A stretch of DNA of 64,000 nt from the NCBI RefSeq assembly GCF_036345255.1, contig NZ_CP107783.1, positions 9,603,001 through 9,667,000 on the forward strand. The letters run 5' to 3'. Every line of letters begins with the position of its first letter. Position 1 is the stretch's first letter. Below, one piece after another: positions 43,037-51,237 of this stretch. Made by a program: the position numbers and the translations under genes. The notes under the pieces are model-generated. The model saw nothing but the letters and a program-made list of their open reading frames with translations. It searched no databases and was not told the DNA's origin. The DNA is from Streptomyces sp. NBC_00569. Its GTDB lineage: Bacteria; Actinomycetota; Actinomycetes; Streptomycetales; Streptomycetaceae.

Positions 43037-43912
43037 ATGCAATTGCCCCTGATCGTGGGTGTTGACGGATCGGAGTCGAGCCTTCTGGCCATCGACTGGG
43101 CGGTCGACGAAGCGGCCCGGCTCGGTGTGCCTCTGCGGCTCGTGCACGCTTCCATGTGGGAGCGATACGAAGGCACCGTTCCGCCCGATAGCCCGGATCC
43201 GCCCTCCGAACAGGTGATGGCACAGAACATCGTCGGATCCGCCGCGGAGCGCGCCCGGCGACGCAACCCGGAGGTGAGGGTCTCGGCCGAGTCGCTCCCG
43301 GAAGAGGCGGTGTTCGCGCTGGTGCGCGAAAGCAGACACGCGACGGCGCTGGTGACGGGTTCACGCGGCCGCGGTGAGCTGGTGGGACTTCTCCTCGGCT
43401 CGGTCGGCCTGAGCGTGGCAGCTCGCGCAGACTGTCCGGCGATAGTGGTTCGCGGCGACAAGGCCGGTCTCGACGGCCTGCACGAGCGGATCCTGCTCGG
43501 CGTGGGCGATCCCACCACAGGTGCGGAGGCGGTGCGCTTCGCCTTCCGCGAGGCCGAGTCACGGAGGTGCACCCTCGATGCCGTACGGGCCTGGCGCTGC
43601 CCCGCGCACGAGACCACGGACCACCCCGGGCTTGCCGACGAACCGGAGCGTTACCATGAGGAGCAGGCATCGGCCCGGCTCGACGCCATGCTTCACGAGG
43701 CCATGGCGGATCACCCGGACGTCATGGTGCGTCGGGCGACCGTCGAGGGGCCGGCTCGGAAGGTGCTCCTGCAACGCTCCGCCGCCGCGGACCTGGTGAT
43801 CATCGGAGCCCGGCGCCGGCACGGACACTTCGGCCTCCAGCTCAGCCGCATCGGCCACACCCTGCTCCACCACGCGGACTGCCCGGTGGCGGTCGTGCCG
43901 CAACGTACGTGA
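43037..43912 (+). CDS. Universal stress protein, tandem domains
   Basis: This 291-residue protein has two USP domains. The first begins LPLIVGVDGSESSLLAIDWA and has the ATP loop GSRGRGELVGLLLGSVG, a perfect GxxG-N9-GS form. The second begins ERILLGVGDPTTGAEAVRFA and ends IIGARRRHGHFGLQLSRIGH then TLLHHADCPVAVVPQ. Both ends are complete. I choose ATG 43037, with AAAGG 11 bases upstream; the GTG at 43028 is too close to it. It ends an operon of XRE-PNPOx, PNPOx-like and USP genes. Confidence 0.92.
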   Translation: MQLPLIVGVDGSESSLLAIDWAVDEAARLGVPLRLVHASMWERYEGTVPPDSPDPPSEQVMAQNIVGSAAERARRRNPEVRVSAESLPEEAVFALVRESRHATALVTGSRGRGELVGLLLGSVGLSVAARADCPAIVVRGDKAGLDGLHERILLGVGDPTTGAEAVRFAFREAESRRCTLDAVRAWRCPAHETTDHPGLADEPERYHEEQASARLDAMLHEAMADHPDVMVRRATVEGPARKVLLQRSAAADLVIIGARRRHGHFGLQLSRIGHTLLHHADCPVAVVPQRT

Positions 43913-44063
43913 TGGAGCACGCCCTCGCCTTCGAATGGTGGAACGGGTCCATGTTCGGCGGGACTTGCTTGCGCCAGGGGATTCCCGGCGGTCCCGCCGC
44001 ACGGCTCCAGCAGCACGTCGCGGGCCCGGCCCCGGGAAGCACCACCTCCCCGGGGAGCACCAC

Positions 44064-44717
44064 CTACTGCGCGGTCTCGCGCGCAAGGTCGAACTGCACG
44101 TCGACCACGCCCTCGACGGACCGCACCAGGCGCGCGGCTATGGGGACCAGACTGGTGTCGTGGATGCGGCCTGTCAGGGTGGCCACTCCGTCGTGGACCT
44201 CCACGTCAATGACTGAGGCCGGCGGCGGGAAGAGGTGGGACACAATCTCGTGCCGGACTTCCTCGGCGATCTTGTCGTCCCCACGCAGGAAGACCTTGAG
44301 CAGGTCGGCACGGCTGACGACACCCGCCAGCAGACCCACTTCGTCCACCACGGGCAGCCTTTTGACCCCTTCTTGCGCCATGGTGCGCGACGCCTCGGCG
44401 AGCGTGGCGTCGGCGCGGATCGTGACGGCGGGGGAGGACATGAGGTCCCCGGCGCTCAGGGCGTCGGCCTTCGCCACGTCGACCGGCTGACGCAGCTGGA
44501 GGTAGGCGGCGTCAGGGCCGTCGCGGAGTTCCTCCTTGATCAAGAGGTCGGCTTCGGAGACCACGCCGACCACTCGCCCCTGGCCCTCGATCACAGGGAG
44601 AGCGCTGATCTGCCAGTCCTGCATCAGCTGGACGATCTCTTTGAAGGGGGCTCGTCTGCCGACGACGGCGACCGTGTGCGTCATGACATCGCTGACGAGG
44701 TGCGGGGTGCCATACAT
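44064..44717 (-). CDS. CBS-pair / BON domain protein
   Basis: This 217-residue protein has two CBS motifs (about 8-145): HLVSDVMTHTVAVVGRRAPF then VQLMQDWQISALPVIEGQGR and LMSSPAVTIRADATLAEASR, VKRLPVVDEVGLLAGVVSRA. A C-terminal BON domain follows (about 150-217: VIDVEVHDGVATLTGRIHDT then ARLVRSVEGVVDVQFDL). CBS pairs bind adenine nucleotides and BON domains often contact membranes or partners, so it may read energy charge. ATG 44717 has CGGAG upstream. A paralogue with the same build lies at 45274-45927, and a broken CBS fragment lies between. Confidence 0.9.
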   Translation of the reverse strand: MYGTPHLVSDVMTHTVAVVGRRAPFKEIVQLMQDWQISALPVIEGQGRVVGVVSEADLLIKEELRDGPDAAYLQLRQPVDVAKADALSAGDLMSSPAVTIRADATLAEASRTMAQEGVKRLPVVDEVGLLAGVVSRADLLKVFLRGDDKIAEEVRHEIVSHLFPPPASVIDVEVHDGVATLTGRIHDTSLVPIAARLVRSVEGVVDVQFDLARETAQ

Positions 44718-44776
44718 GATGACTCCGTAACTGTCCGTCGGTCCTGCCACTTCCAGCCTGCGCCGGTGAGCGCGGG

Positions 44777-45060
44777 GTGGCCAGGGGCCACCTGGCCCTT
44801 CGGGCGGGCCGTACGGCTACAGGCGGACGCGGCATTCCGACCCACGTGAAAGACGTGAGGACACACCGGGTCGTCGCAGTGCGGACGGCTGCCGCCTTCA
44901 AGGACATCGTGACGGCGATGCACGAGTCGCGGGCAGCGCGCTTCCGGTACTGGACGATGCGGGCGAGGTCGTCGGCGTGGTGGACGTGCACCACGCGCTC
45001 GTCGGTACGCCCGGACCTCGACCCCGACCTTCCGGACACCGGCAAAGGCCCGTCTCCTGA
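44777..45060 (+). pseudogene. CBS domain fragment, frameshifted
   Basis: The plus frame reads THVKDVRTHRVVAVRTAAAF then KDIVTAMHESRAAR, the first half of a CBS motif. The second half continues in another frame as LPVLDDAGEVVGVVDVHHAL. One base is missing near 44937. Only half a CBS pair is present and the end is short. It is probably the remains of a third CBS protein gene. Confidence 0.6.
44784..44798. promoter_or_regulatory. DevR-like box before the CBS-BON gene
   Basis: GGGGCCACCTGGCCC, 67-81 bp upstream of the minus-strand CBS-BON start and also just inside the front of the broken CBS frame on the plus strand. It matches the cluster's box form. Confidence 0.55.
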
Positions 45061-45273
45061 GGCTGGTCGGTACACGGCAGGGGGTGGCTATCGCCTTTGG
45101 CTGTGGCCGCGACGTCACGGCCCGCCCCACGTCAGTCACCGGAACGCACCGCACAGGCGCGGGGGAACGCACGGCACAAGCGTGGGCCTGACTCGACGAG
45201 AGTTCACCAGCTCCTGATCATTCAGTGCATCGGCCGCAGCGCATCAACGGCGGCGGCCGCTTGCCGCGCAGGC

Positions 45274-45927
45274 TCACGCCCCCTCGCCTGCGGTGAGCCG
45301 GCAGTCCAGGCCGACGATGCCCTCGACGCCCCGCACCAGGCGCGAGGCGAGCGGAATACGGGTCGCGTCCTGCACCCGCCCGGTCAGGGTCGCGACGCCG
45401 TCGACCACCGTGATGTGCACGGGCTCCACGGGAGCCGGGAACAGGACATCGAGGATGTCCCGCCGTATCTCGTCGGCGAGGTCGTTGTCCGGGCGCAGGA
45501 ACACCTTGAGCAGGTCGCCTCGGCTGACGACGCCTTCGAGCACGCCTTCGGCGTTCACGACGGGCAGCCGCTTGACGTGCCGGAGCGCCATGATGCGTGC
45601 CGCCTCTGCGAGCGTGGCGTCGGCGTGGACGGTGACGGCCGGAGCGCTCATCAGCTCCTCGGCGCACACTGCCCCGGCCTTGGCCATGTCGGTCAGACGG
45701 TGCAGCTGGGTGACCCGGTCCGGATCGATGTCCCGGAACCCCTCCTTGGGCAACAGATCGGCCTCGGACACGACTCCGATCACCCGGCCGTCGCCCTCCA
45801 GCACGGGAACGGCACTGACCTTCCACCGTTCCATGCGTTCGACAAGGTCCTTGAAGAGAGCCTTGCGGCCCACGGCGACCACGGCGCGCGTCATCACGTC
45901 ACTCACAAGGTGGGGGCTGGTGTCCAT
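45274..45927 (-). CDS. CBS-pair / BON domain protein
   Basis: This 217-residue paralogue of the 44064 gene has CBS motif 1 (HLVSDVMTRAVVAVGRKALF then LVERMERWKVSAVPVLEGDG), CBS motif 2 (LMSAPAVTVHADATLAEAAR; VKRLPVVNAEGVLEGVVSRG) and a BON domain (VHITVVDGVATLTGRVQDAT; ASRLVRGVEGIVGLDCRL). AAGGAGGAG is 5-13 bases before ATG 45927. It begins 38 bp after the end of the cNMP-binding gene on the same strand, so they are probably one operon. Related proteins of the mycobacterial DosR regulon carry paired CBS domains. Confidence 0.92.
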   Translation of the reverse strand: MDTSPHLVSDVMTRAVVAVGRKALFKDLVERMERWKVSAVPVLEGDGRVIGVVSEADLLPKEGFRDIDPDRVTQLHRLTDMAKAGAVCAEELMSAPAVTVHADATLAEAARIMALRHVKRLPVVNAEGVLEGVVSRGDLLKVFLRPDNDLADEIRRDILDVLFPAPVEPVHITVVDGVATLTGRVQDATRIPLASRLVRGVEGIVGLDCRLTAGEGA

Positions 45928-45965
45928 GTTCTCCTCCTTGGAACGCCGACGTGGGCTCACGGCGG

Positions 45966-46424
45966 TCATGCCAGACCACCATTGCCCTGTGGGGCGTAGA
46001 GGTCGAGCAGCCGGGTGCGCGATCGGTCCAGCCGATCGGTGCCCGCGAGCCCGAGCCAGACCGTGATGGTGAAGCCGAACTCGGGGTCCTCGGCGTACAC
46101 CGCACGCACGGCCTCCGCGTCGGACTCCCAGGTTCGCACCGGGCTCACCGCCTCGGCGCCCAGTTGACCCATGCGCGGCGGGAAGTGCCAGGACAAGCCG
46201 ACCAGTTCGCCGTGCCGGAGCATCCCGACGGCAGCGGGTCGACGGCCGGGTTCGTGCAGGTCCAGGGCTACGGCGCCGGTTCGCACGATCCAGAAGGGGT
46301 CGGCGCGCCTCCCCTCCCCGAACAGGCGGGCTCCGGCCTCGAAGGGGACCTGCCGAGCGAACTGCACCGGCCGTTCGCGGTGCCCAGCGGGGACGGCCGC
46401 GTTCACGGTGGTGACGGTGGTCAT
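45966..46424 (-). CDS. Cyclic nucleotide-binding-like domain protein
   Basis: This 152-residue protein consists of a cNMP/CRP-type beta barrel: VQFARQVPFEAGARLFGEGR then RADPFWIVRTGAVALDLHEP and VGMLRHGELVGLSWHFPP. The C-terminal part (AVRAVYAEDPEFGFTITVWL) is the helix that follows the barrel. No helix-turn-helix is present, so it is a binding module without DNA-binding part. The order (GAVALDL then GELVGLSW) fits, but the phosphate-binding R-A pair is not clear, so it may sense something other than cAMP. It is likely co-transcribed with the CBS-BON gene downstream. Confidence 0.82.
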   Translation of the reverse strand: MTTVTTVNAAVPAGHRERPVQFARQVPFEAGARLFGEGRRADPFWIVRTGAVALDLHEPGRRPAAVGMLRHGELVGLSWHFPPRMGQLGAEAVSPVRTWESDAEAVRAVYAEDPEFGFTITVWLGLAGTDRLDRSRTRLLDLYAPQGNGGLA

Positions 46425-46507
46425 CGCTCCCGCTCCCTTCGTCGCACCTGTTTCCCAGCGTGGGTGTGTCGGGCACTCGGCACCACGGGCCACACGGGTC
46501 CGACCAG

Positions 46508-46522
46508 GGGTCCTTTCGGCCT
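46508..46522. promoter_or_regulatory. DevR-like box upstream of the cNMP/CBS operon
   Basis: GGGTCCTTTCGGCCT, 84-98 bp before the minus-strand start at 46424. The distance equals that seen between the divergent USP genes, favouring a functional activator site. Confidence 0.55.
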
Positions 46523-46789
46523 GGCGCACATCCACGGCTCGTCCGGAGGGCAGCCTTCGCCCATCCCTCACCGTCCGCACACGGCGTCTATCTCGGGAGC
46601 TCCGTGCGTTTCGACCTAGTGGCCGGGCGTTCCTGGCGCCGTGGGGCCCGACACCGTCGTGTGGCGCTTGCCGTCATGCCCGTGACGATCTTGGGACATT
46701 CCCGGAGGGTGCGAGGGGGCATTGGTCAGAGCGACCATGGTTCCGTCGGAGAGCACCCGCGGGGCCATCGAGCTAGGCAAGGATTGCTC

Positions 46790-47293
46790 ATGCGTACCCA
46801 CCGCAAGACCGCCGTCACCCTCGCCGCCGTGCTGCTTGCCGCCGCGGCCCCCGCAGTCGCGCAGGCTTCCCCCTCGACCGAGAGTGGCACCGCCCCCTCG
46901 GCGTGCCGTCCGGCCAACCACACCGCGAAGATCACCGAGGCGCCCGCCAGCGCGGGGCACCACCACTACCGCGTCACCCTGAGGGCGCCACGCGGGTACG
47001 ACCCCTGCGAACTGGCCGGTTCGCCGAACGACGTGAGGTTCTCCGACCGCGGCTCGCAGACCCGGATCACCGCCGGCCGTTACGGTGACCAGCGCGCATC
47101 GGTGACCTTCGGCCCCGGCCACCCGGTGCACTTCGACATCCAGGTCCCCAACGACGCCCGCCAGGTCTCCGCGGACGAGGCGTCCTTCACGCTCCGGGCC
47201 CCGGACGGGCAGATCCCCGGCACGTCCTTCGCTGAGGGCGGGCTGAAGGTCGCCACCGGCACCCTGATCGGTCCGATGCGGCAAGGGGCCTGA
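46790..47293 (+). CDS. Secreted DUF4232-like protein
   Basis: This 167-residue protein has a Sec signal peptide (MRTHRKTAVTLAAVLLAAAA, cleavage probably after AVAQA). The mature part has CRPANHTAKITEAPASAGHH then HYRVTLRAPRGYDPCELAGS, a beta-sandwich pattern with two cysteines that match DUF4232, and LRAPDGQIPGTSF near the end. It is exported and probably holds one disulphide. Function is unknown. AAGGA precedes the ATG. Divergent from the cNMP/CBS operon. Confidence 0.82.
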   Translation: MRTHRKTAVTLAAVLLAAAAPAVAQASPSTESGTAPSACRPANHTAKITEAPASAGHHHYRVTLRAPRGYDPCELAGSPNDVRFSDRGSQTRITAGRYGDQRASVTFGPGHPVHFDIQVPNDARQVSADEASFTLRAPDGQIPGTSFAEGGLKVATGTLIGPMRQGA

Positions 47294-47387
47294 CCGCCCC
47301 TGCGCACACCCCGGGCGGCACACCGCGGCAGGACGTGAGCAGCTGTGGCGTGCGGGCGCTCTCTCCGCCGACGACCTGCATTGCAGC

Positions 47388-47420
47388 TTCGTGGAACGGT
47401 CACCGTGACCGTTCCACGAA
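47388..47420. terminator. 33-bp palindrome (15-bp arms, 3-nt loop)
   Basis: Arms TTCGTGGAACGGTCA (47388-47402) and its exact reverse complement (47406-47420) flank CCG, about 95 bp after the secreted protein gene. Most likely a terminator, though without a T-run. Confidence 0.65.
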
Positions 47421-47781
47421 CGATTTCGTGCTCTTCGCAGCGTGGACGCCGGCTCCGCCCGTACGTGCAGAGTGTGGCCGACGCTTGGTGGCCGAGGGCA
47501 ACCACGGCACCGCCGGTCTCGACATCCGCGCGACCTTGTCCGAAGCCGACGTCACCGCCCGCAGCCTCTGGCGTTGCCGTGTCAAGGCGGGTGTGACTGG
47601 GCTGAAGCGGCAGTCACACCCCGGAGACGGTCATGTGTCTCGTCGAGAAATGTCGGCCGCCACGTCGCCCTCGGCCGCGGCCCCGCCTCAGCGGGTGGTC
47701 GGACGCGCAACATGGTCGGCGGTTTCGCGGCACCGGCCATGTTCGAGGGACGGTGCGACGGACCTGTCCGGGCCGTCGACG
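47421..47781. other. Gene-free stretch
   Basis: About 360 bp. A second stem, 9-bp arms at 47590-47598 and 47612-47620, suits a terminator for the minus-strand gene's other side. No gene is supported. Confidence 0.4.
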
Positions 47782-48387
47782 CTACGGCGAGTCCGACTTC
47801 ACGAGCGTGTACATCACTGAACGCTGCTGCCTGTGGCGCCGGATACGGCCCTTGGCGACGAGAGCCTCCAGGGTGTTGCGGACCACCTGCGGGGTCGGCG
47901 TCCGGTCCGGGTGCTTCTCCAGGAGTTCGTCTCGGAGCTCCTTCGCCGGACGGGGCTCGTCGGACGCTGCGAGCAGCTCCGTCAGGAGTTCCCCGAGCAG
48001 GGGCCGGCGCTGCTTCCCCTGGGTGCCCGCCTCGCCGAAACTCTTGGCCGACCGCGTCGCGGCAGGGCGACGGGTCTTGCCGGCCGGAGCGCTCGCGGGT
48101 TGGCCGGAGGAGCGCCCGCGCGTGAACGTGGCTTCGTCCTGGGCCTGTTCCGGCAGCGGTGGTGCCTCCGAGAGGTTGTTCAGCCGCTCCGTGAGGCTCA
48201 GGATGTCGGTCAGGAGGGCTTCCTCCTGCTTCAGCATTTTGAGCTTCTCGGACAGCTCCTGTTGCCGGCGACGGTTCTCCTTCAAGTCCGATGCGGCCTG
48301 CTGGACGTACCGCAACCGGAGCGTCTCGGCTGATTGGCTGGACACAACCGGTTCACTCTCCCTCGGGCTGAAATGGGTGACACACAT
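47782..48387 (-). CDS. Coiled-coil / winged-helix putative regulatory protein
   Basis: This 201-residue protein has a coiled coil at about 30-75 (LKENRRRQQELSEKLKMLKQ then EEALLTDILSLTERLNNL), a disordered basic linker, and a C-terminal winged helix-turn-helix (LLGELLTELLAASDEPRPAK then LEKHPDRTPTPQVVRNTLEA and VAKGRIRRHRQQRSVMYTLV). This design, seen in many Streptomyces proteins named regulatory protein, suggests a dimeric DNA-binding protein. ATG 48387 is chosen; an in-frame ATG at 48471 adds 28 residues but lacks a ribosome site. No target is evident. Confidence 0.75.
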   Translation of the reverse strand: MCVTHFSPRESEPVVSSQSAETLRLRYVQQAASDLKENRRRQQELSEKLKMLKQEEALLTDILSLTERLNNLSEAPPLPEQAQDEATFTRGRSSGQPASAPAGKTRRPAATRSAKSFGEAGTQGKQRRPLLGELLTELLAASDEPRPAKELRDELLEKHPDRTPTPQVVRNTLEALVAKGRIRRHRQQRSVMYTLVKSDSP

Positions 48388-49364
48388 GGTACCCAGGGTG
48401 GTGACGGCCACCGAGGCCTGCGAGAGGCTGCCTTCCTCGCCGGCCTGAGGTTTGTCCCCTCTTCCGAACATCTACGTGCGCGGCGATCGAGAGATGCCGG
48501 CGCCAGCTCGGCGGCTATGTGTCTTCTCTGGTTGCGTGCGCTGATCCGTGCACTGACCTGAACGTACCTCTCGGGCGAGTCAGGCGCAGCGGGTGGAGCA
48601 GCTGCCTTCTTGAGGTTTTCGGTGCTGCCCCGGGAGCGCGGTACGGGGACGGGCGCGCCCCGGCGGGCCAGTGGGCGCCGTGCCGGGAAGGTGCGGGGTC
48701 CGCGCTCCCGTCGACTCCGCCGGACTCGACCGGAAGCGGCCCGCACGATGGAGAAACATACATGTGACCTCACCACCGGCTCCCTTGCCTGCCCCACATG
48801 TGGTGGCACATGTGTTTCGCCGCGCATGTGACGCCGACCGGCCGGGTCCGGCGGCCGTCAACGGCATCGAAACAATCCGGGACGGCTCAGAAGATCACGG
48901 ATCACGGCCAACCCCCGCCGGGAGACCGCGGTCCGGGCCTGGCGGAATGTCGACCGGCTCGTGGGGGCTCGTGGGGATGGAGAGCTCGGGTCGCGGCCGG
49001 CTCGTCGCGCTCGCACGCCGCCCGGTCATCGACTGAGTCCGGAATCCGCACGTGGGTACGGAAGTAGTGGCAGCCCCGCATGAGGATCCGCCGTTCCGGC
49101 ACCCATGGCACCGACAGGGTCGACGATCCCCCCCGTCACCGGTTCGCTGCCGCCCGAACTGTCGCCGCAGCGTCGTACGGCCTCCGCGTCTACCTGCGCG
49201 ACCGGACCAGACACGAGACTGCCGGCATCCTCCGAGTGGTCTGACGGGTACGGTCAGGTCTCGCCGGTACGACGGGCTCCGTGGACTGCGCGCTGCCTCG
49301 GGCTCGACGCGGGTGGACCGCCCGAGAATTGTGGGGAGCGGGCCGGGGCATTGCATATTCGTCA
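48388..49364. other. Gene-poor stretch of about 980 bp
   Basis: No convincing gene. One small plus-strand frame at 48748-48831 encodes 27 residues with two cysteine pairs (MEKHTCDLTTGSLACPTCGG then TCVSPRM). It resembles a zinc knuckle but lacks a ribosome site. The remainder contains Arg/Pro-rich shadow frames only. Confidence 0.35.
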
Positions 49365-49385
49365 GTCACCGGTCAATATGGTGAC
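49365..49385. promoter_or_regulatory. GTMACC-N9-GGTKAC palindrome at the CGNR start
   Basis: GTCACC (49365-49370), nine bases containing GGTCAATAT, then GGTGAC (49380-49385). The site directly abuts the GTG start codon at 49386. Perfect outer arms. It is shared with five other promoter regions between 56 and 63 kb. Confidence 0.7.
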
Positions 49386-49934
49386 GTGAATCATGCATTC
49401 CCTTGCGGGACGCTCCCACTCGACTTCGTCGGCACTCTGCGTGCGCGTCGCAATGCCGCACCGGCAGAGAAGCTTGCCACGCCCGGCCTGCTCGACGACT
49501 GGTTTGTCGAGTCCAAGATGCTCGACGCGGCTCCGGAGGCGGACGAGGTCGATCTGGAGACCGCGATCGACCTGCGTGAGGTGATCTACTCGCTGGTGGG
49601 GGCGCGCCTCGCGGCCGAGCCCCTGCCCGCCGCCGACGTCGCCGAGCTGAATCGGCACGCCGCCGGCCTGCCGGTGAAGGCGCAGCTCGGGCCGGACGGA
49701 GTGATGCACACGGGGTCCGTCTCCCAGGGCCTCGCGGCCCTCGCGCGCGAGACGGTCGAGATTCTCGGCGGCGACGAAGGCGCGCTCCTGCGGGAGTGCG
49801 CCCGCCCCGAGTGCACCCAGGTCTACCTCGACCGTTCGCGAGGCCACCGGCGCGAGTGGTGCGCCATGAGGACCTGCGGCAACCGGGTCAAGGCAGCCGC
49901 CTACCGGGCGCGCCAGAGCGGCGCCACGGTCTGA
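49386..49934 (+). CDS. CGNR zinc-finger (ABATE domain) regulator
   Basis: This 182-residue protein has an N-terminal all-helical ABATE domain (LPLDFVGTLRARRNAAPAEK; TAIDLREVIYSLVGARLAAE) and a C-terminal CGNR zinc finger, CARPECTQVYLDRSRGHRRE then WCAMRTCGNRVKAAAYRARQ, with four zinc cysteines. These are putative stress-related transcription regulators. Start GTG 49386: conserved LPLDFVGTL begins 10 residues later. The start is immediately preceded by the palindrome described above, so the transcript is very short-leadered or leaderless and autoregulation is likely. The recurrence of this palindrome before nearby redox and hydrolase genes makes the protein a candidate regulator for them. Confidence 0.88.
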   Translation: MNHAFPCGTLPLDFVGTLRARRNAAPAEKLATPGLLDDWFVESKMLDAAPEADEVDLETAIDLREVIYSLVGARLAAEPLPAADVAELNRHAAGLPVKAQLGPDGVMHTGSVSQGLAALARETVEILGGDEGALLRECARPECTQVYLDRSRGHRREWCAMRTCGNRVKAAAYRARQSGATV

Positions 49935-49988
49935 CGGGCGGCCGGCCCGCCCGGACTCATGTGGAGTCGGCCGCCTTGTCGTGCTGCC

Positions 49989-50834
49989 TCAGGCGGTTCG
50001 CTCGCGCAGCCGGTGCGGGTGCGCCGGGTAGACGCCGAGGACGCGGACCTCGGAGGAGAAGAAGCGCAGCTCCTGCAGGGCGAGCGCGACACCGGGGTCG
50101 TCGGGGTGTCCCTCGACCTCGACGTAGAAGCAGCTGGGGTTGAGGCCCGCGCCCATCTGGTAGCTCTCGATCTTGGTCAGGTTCACCGCGTTGCTGGCGA
50201 AGCCGCCAAGGGCCTTGTAGAGGGCGCTGGGGATGTTCCGTACGGCGAAGAACAGGCTCGTCATCGTCGGCTCGCCGGTGACCGGGGCGAAGACCGCGTC
50301 GCGGGAGAGGATGACGAAGCGCGTGGTGTTGTCCGGGTCGTCCTCGACTCCCGCCTGCAGTACCTCCAGACCGTAGTGTCGTGCCGCGGCCGGCGGGGCG
50401 AGCGCCGCGTGCCTGACATCGCCCAGCTCCGCCACCTCACGGGCCGCCCCCGCCGTGTCGTCGGTGACGAGCGTGCGCCAGCCACCCGTGCGTAGCACCT
50501 TCCGGCACTGGCCGAGCGCGTGCACATGACTGCGGACGTACTCGACCTGGTCGAGCGAGGCTCCGGGGACGCCCACGAGGTCGAAGTGGATGGCGAGGAA
50601 GTACTCGGCGATGACGAAGAGGCCCGATTCCGGCAGCAGATGGTGCACATCGGCGACGCGTCCGGCGGCCGAGTTGTCGACGGGGATCACCGCCACGTCG
50701 GCGGCGCCGAGCGTCACCGCGTCCAGCGCCTGCTCGAAACTCGTGCAGGGAAGCTCGGTGCATCCGGGGAACAGGTTCTGGGCAGCGGTCGCCGAGTTGG
50801 ATGCGTGTTCGCCCTGGTATGCGACTCTCGTCAC
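49989..50834 (-). CDS. pheA: Prephenate dehydratase
   Basis: This 281-residue protein has the two-lobed dehydratase domain (RVAYQGEHASNSATAAQNLF; VIPVDNSAAGRVADVHHLLP; AGWRTLVTDDTAGAAREVAE-type region) and a C-terminal ACT regulatory domain (about 195-275: TSLFFAVRNIPSALYKALGG; NLTKIESYQMGAGLNPSCFY). NLTKIES is the ESRP-type phenylalanine-binding motif. It converts prephenate to phenylpyruvate for phenylalanine synthesis and is probably feedback-inhibited. The chromosomal copy in Streptomyces normally lies in the core, so this arm copy may be a second one for specialised metabolism; that is inference. It is convergent with the CGNR gene. Confidence 0.92.
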   Translation of the reverse strand: MTRVAYQGEHASNSATAAQNLFPGCTELPCTSFEQALDAVTLGAADVAVIPVDNSAAGRVADVHHLLPESGLFVIAEYFLAIHFDLVGVPGASLDQVEYVRSHVHALGQCRKVLRTGGWRTLVTDDTAGAAREVAELGDVRHAALAPPAAARHYGLEVLQAGVEDDPDNTTRFVILSRDAVFAPVTGEPTMTSLFFAVRNIPSALYKALGGFASNAVNLTKIESYQMGAGLNPSCFYVEVEGHPDDPGVALALQELRFFSSEVRVLGVYPAHPHRLRERTA

Positions 50835-51171
50835 GGGATGTCACCTTCGGTGGGAGAGCTGGCGCCGTCGGTCAGCAGGAGATCCACCGTAGACCGAACG
50901 TGCTGAAGCGCCGCGAAGCTGTCCACGAGGAGAGACTCGAGAGGGCGGTTCCCGTCCTCGTTCGTCGGGGGCACAGGACCGCGTGCCCCAACGCGGTCGT
51001 CGCGACGCGATGCACCAGCGCGGCGGCCCGCCGTATGCGCTCCCGTAAGTGGACAAGAGCGGCGAGGGGATCAGCCGCCTTGGCCGGCGCCGATGCACGA
51101 GTACGCGGTGAACCCGAGGTGCTCGTGGGGTCGGTATTGCCGGGAGGCACGAGAAGGCGGCATGTCAAGAA
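50835..51171. other. Gene-free stretch
   Basis: About 340 bp between the pheA start and the terminator of the tannase gene. It must contain the pheA promoter; no clear operator is seen. Confidence 0.4.
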
Positions 51172-51214
51172 GGGGCGGGTCGGGACCGTTGCCTGTTCGG
51201 TCCCGACCCGCCCC
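51172..51214. terminator. 17-bp stem terminator of the esterase gene
   Basis: Perfect 17-bp arms (51172-51188 and 51198-51214) enclose a 9-nt loop, 24 bp beyond the stop of the minus-strand esterase gene. Confidence 0.85.
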
Positions 51215-51237
51215 CTATGCAGGGGCGTTGCTACGGG

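Noticed and set aside
48748..48831. 27-codon cysteine-rich ORF as a zinc-knuckle protein
   Set aside because: No ribosome site and no neighbour that suggests a role; the CPTC pattern may be chance. Mentioned only in the gap entry.
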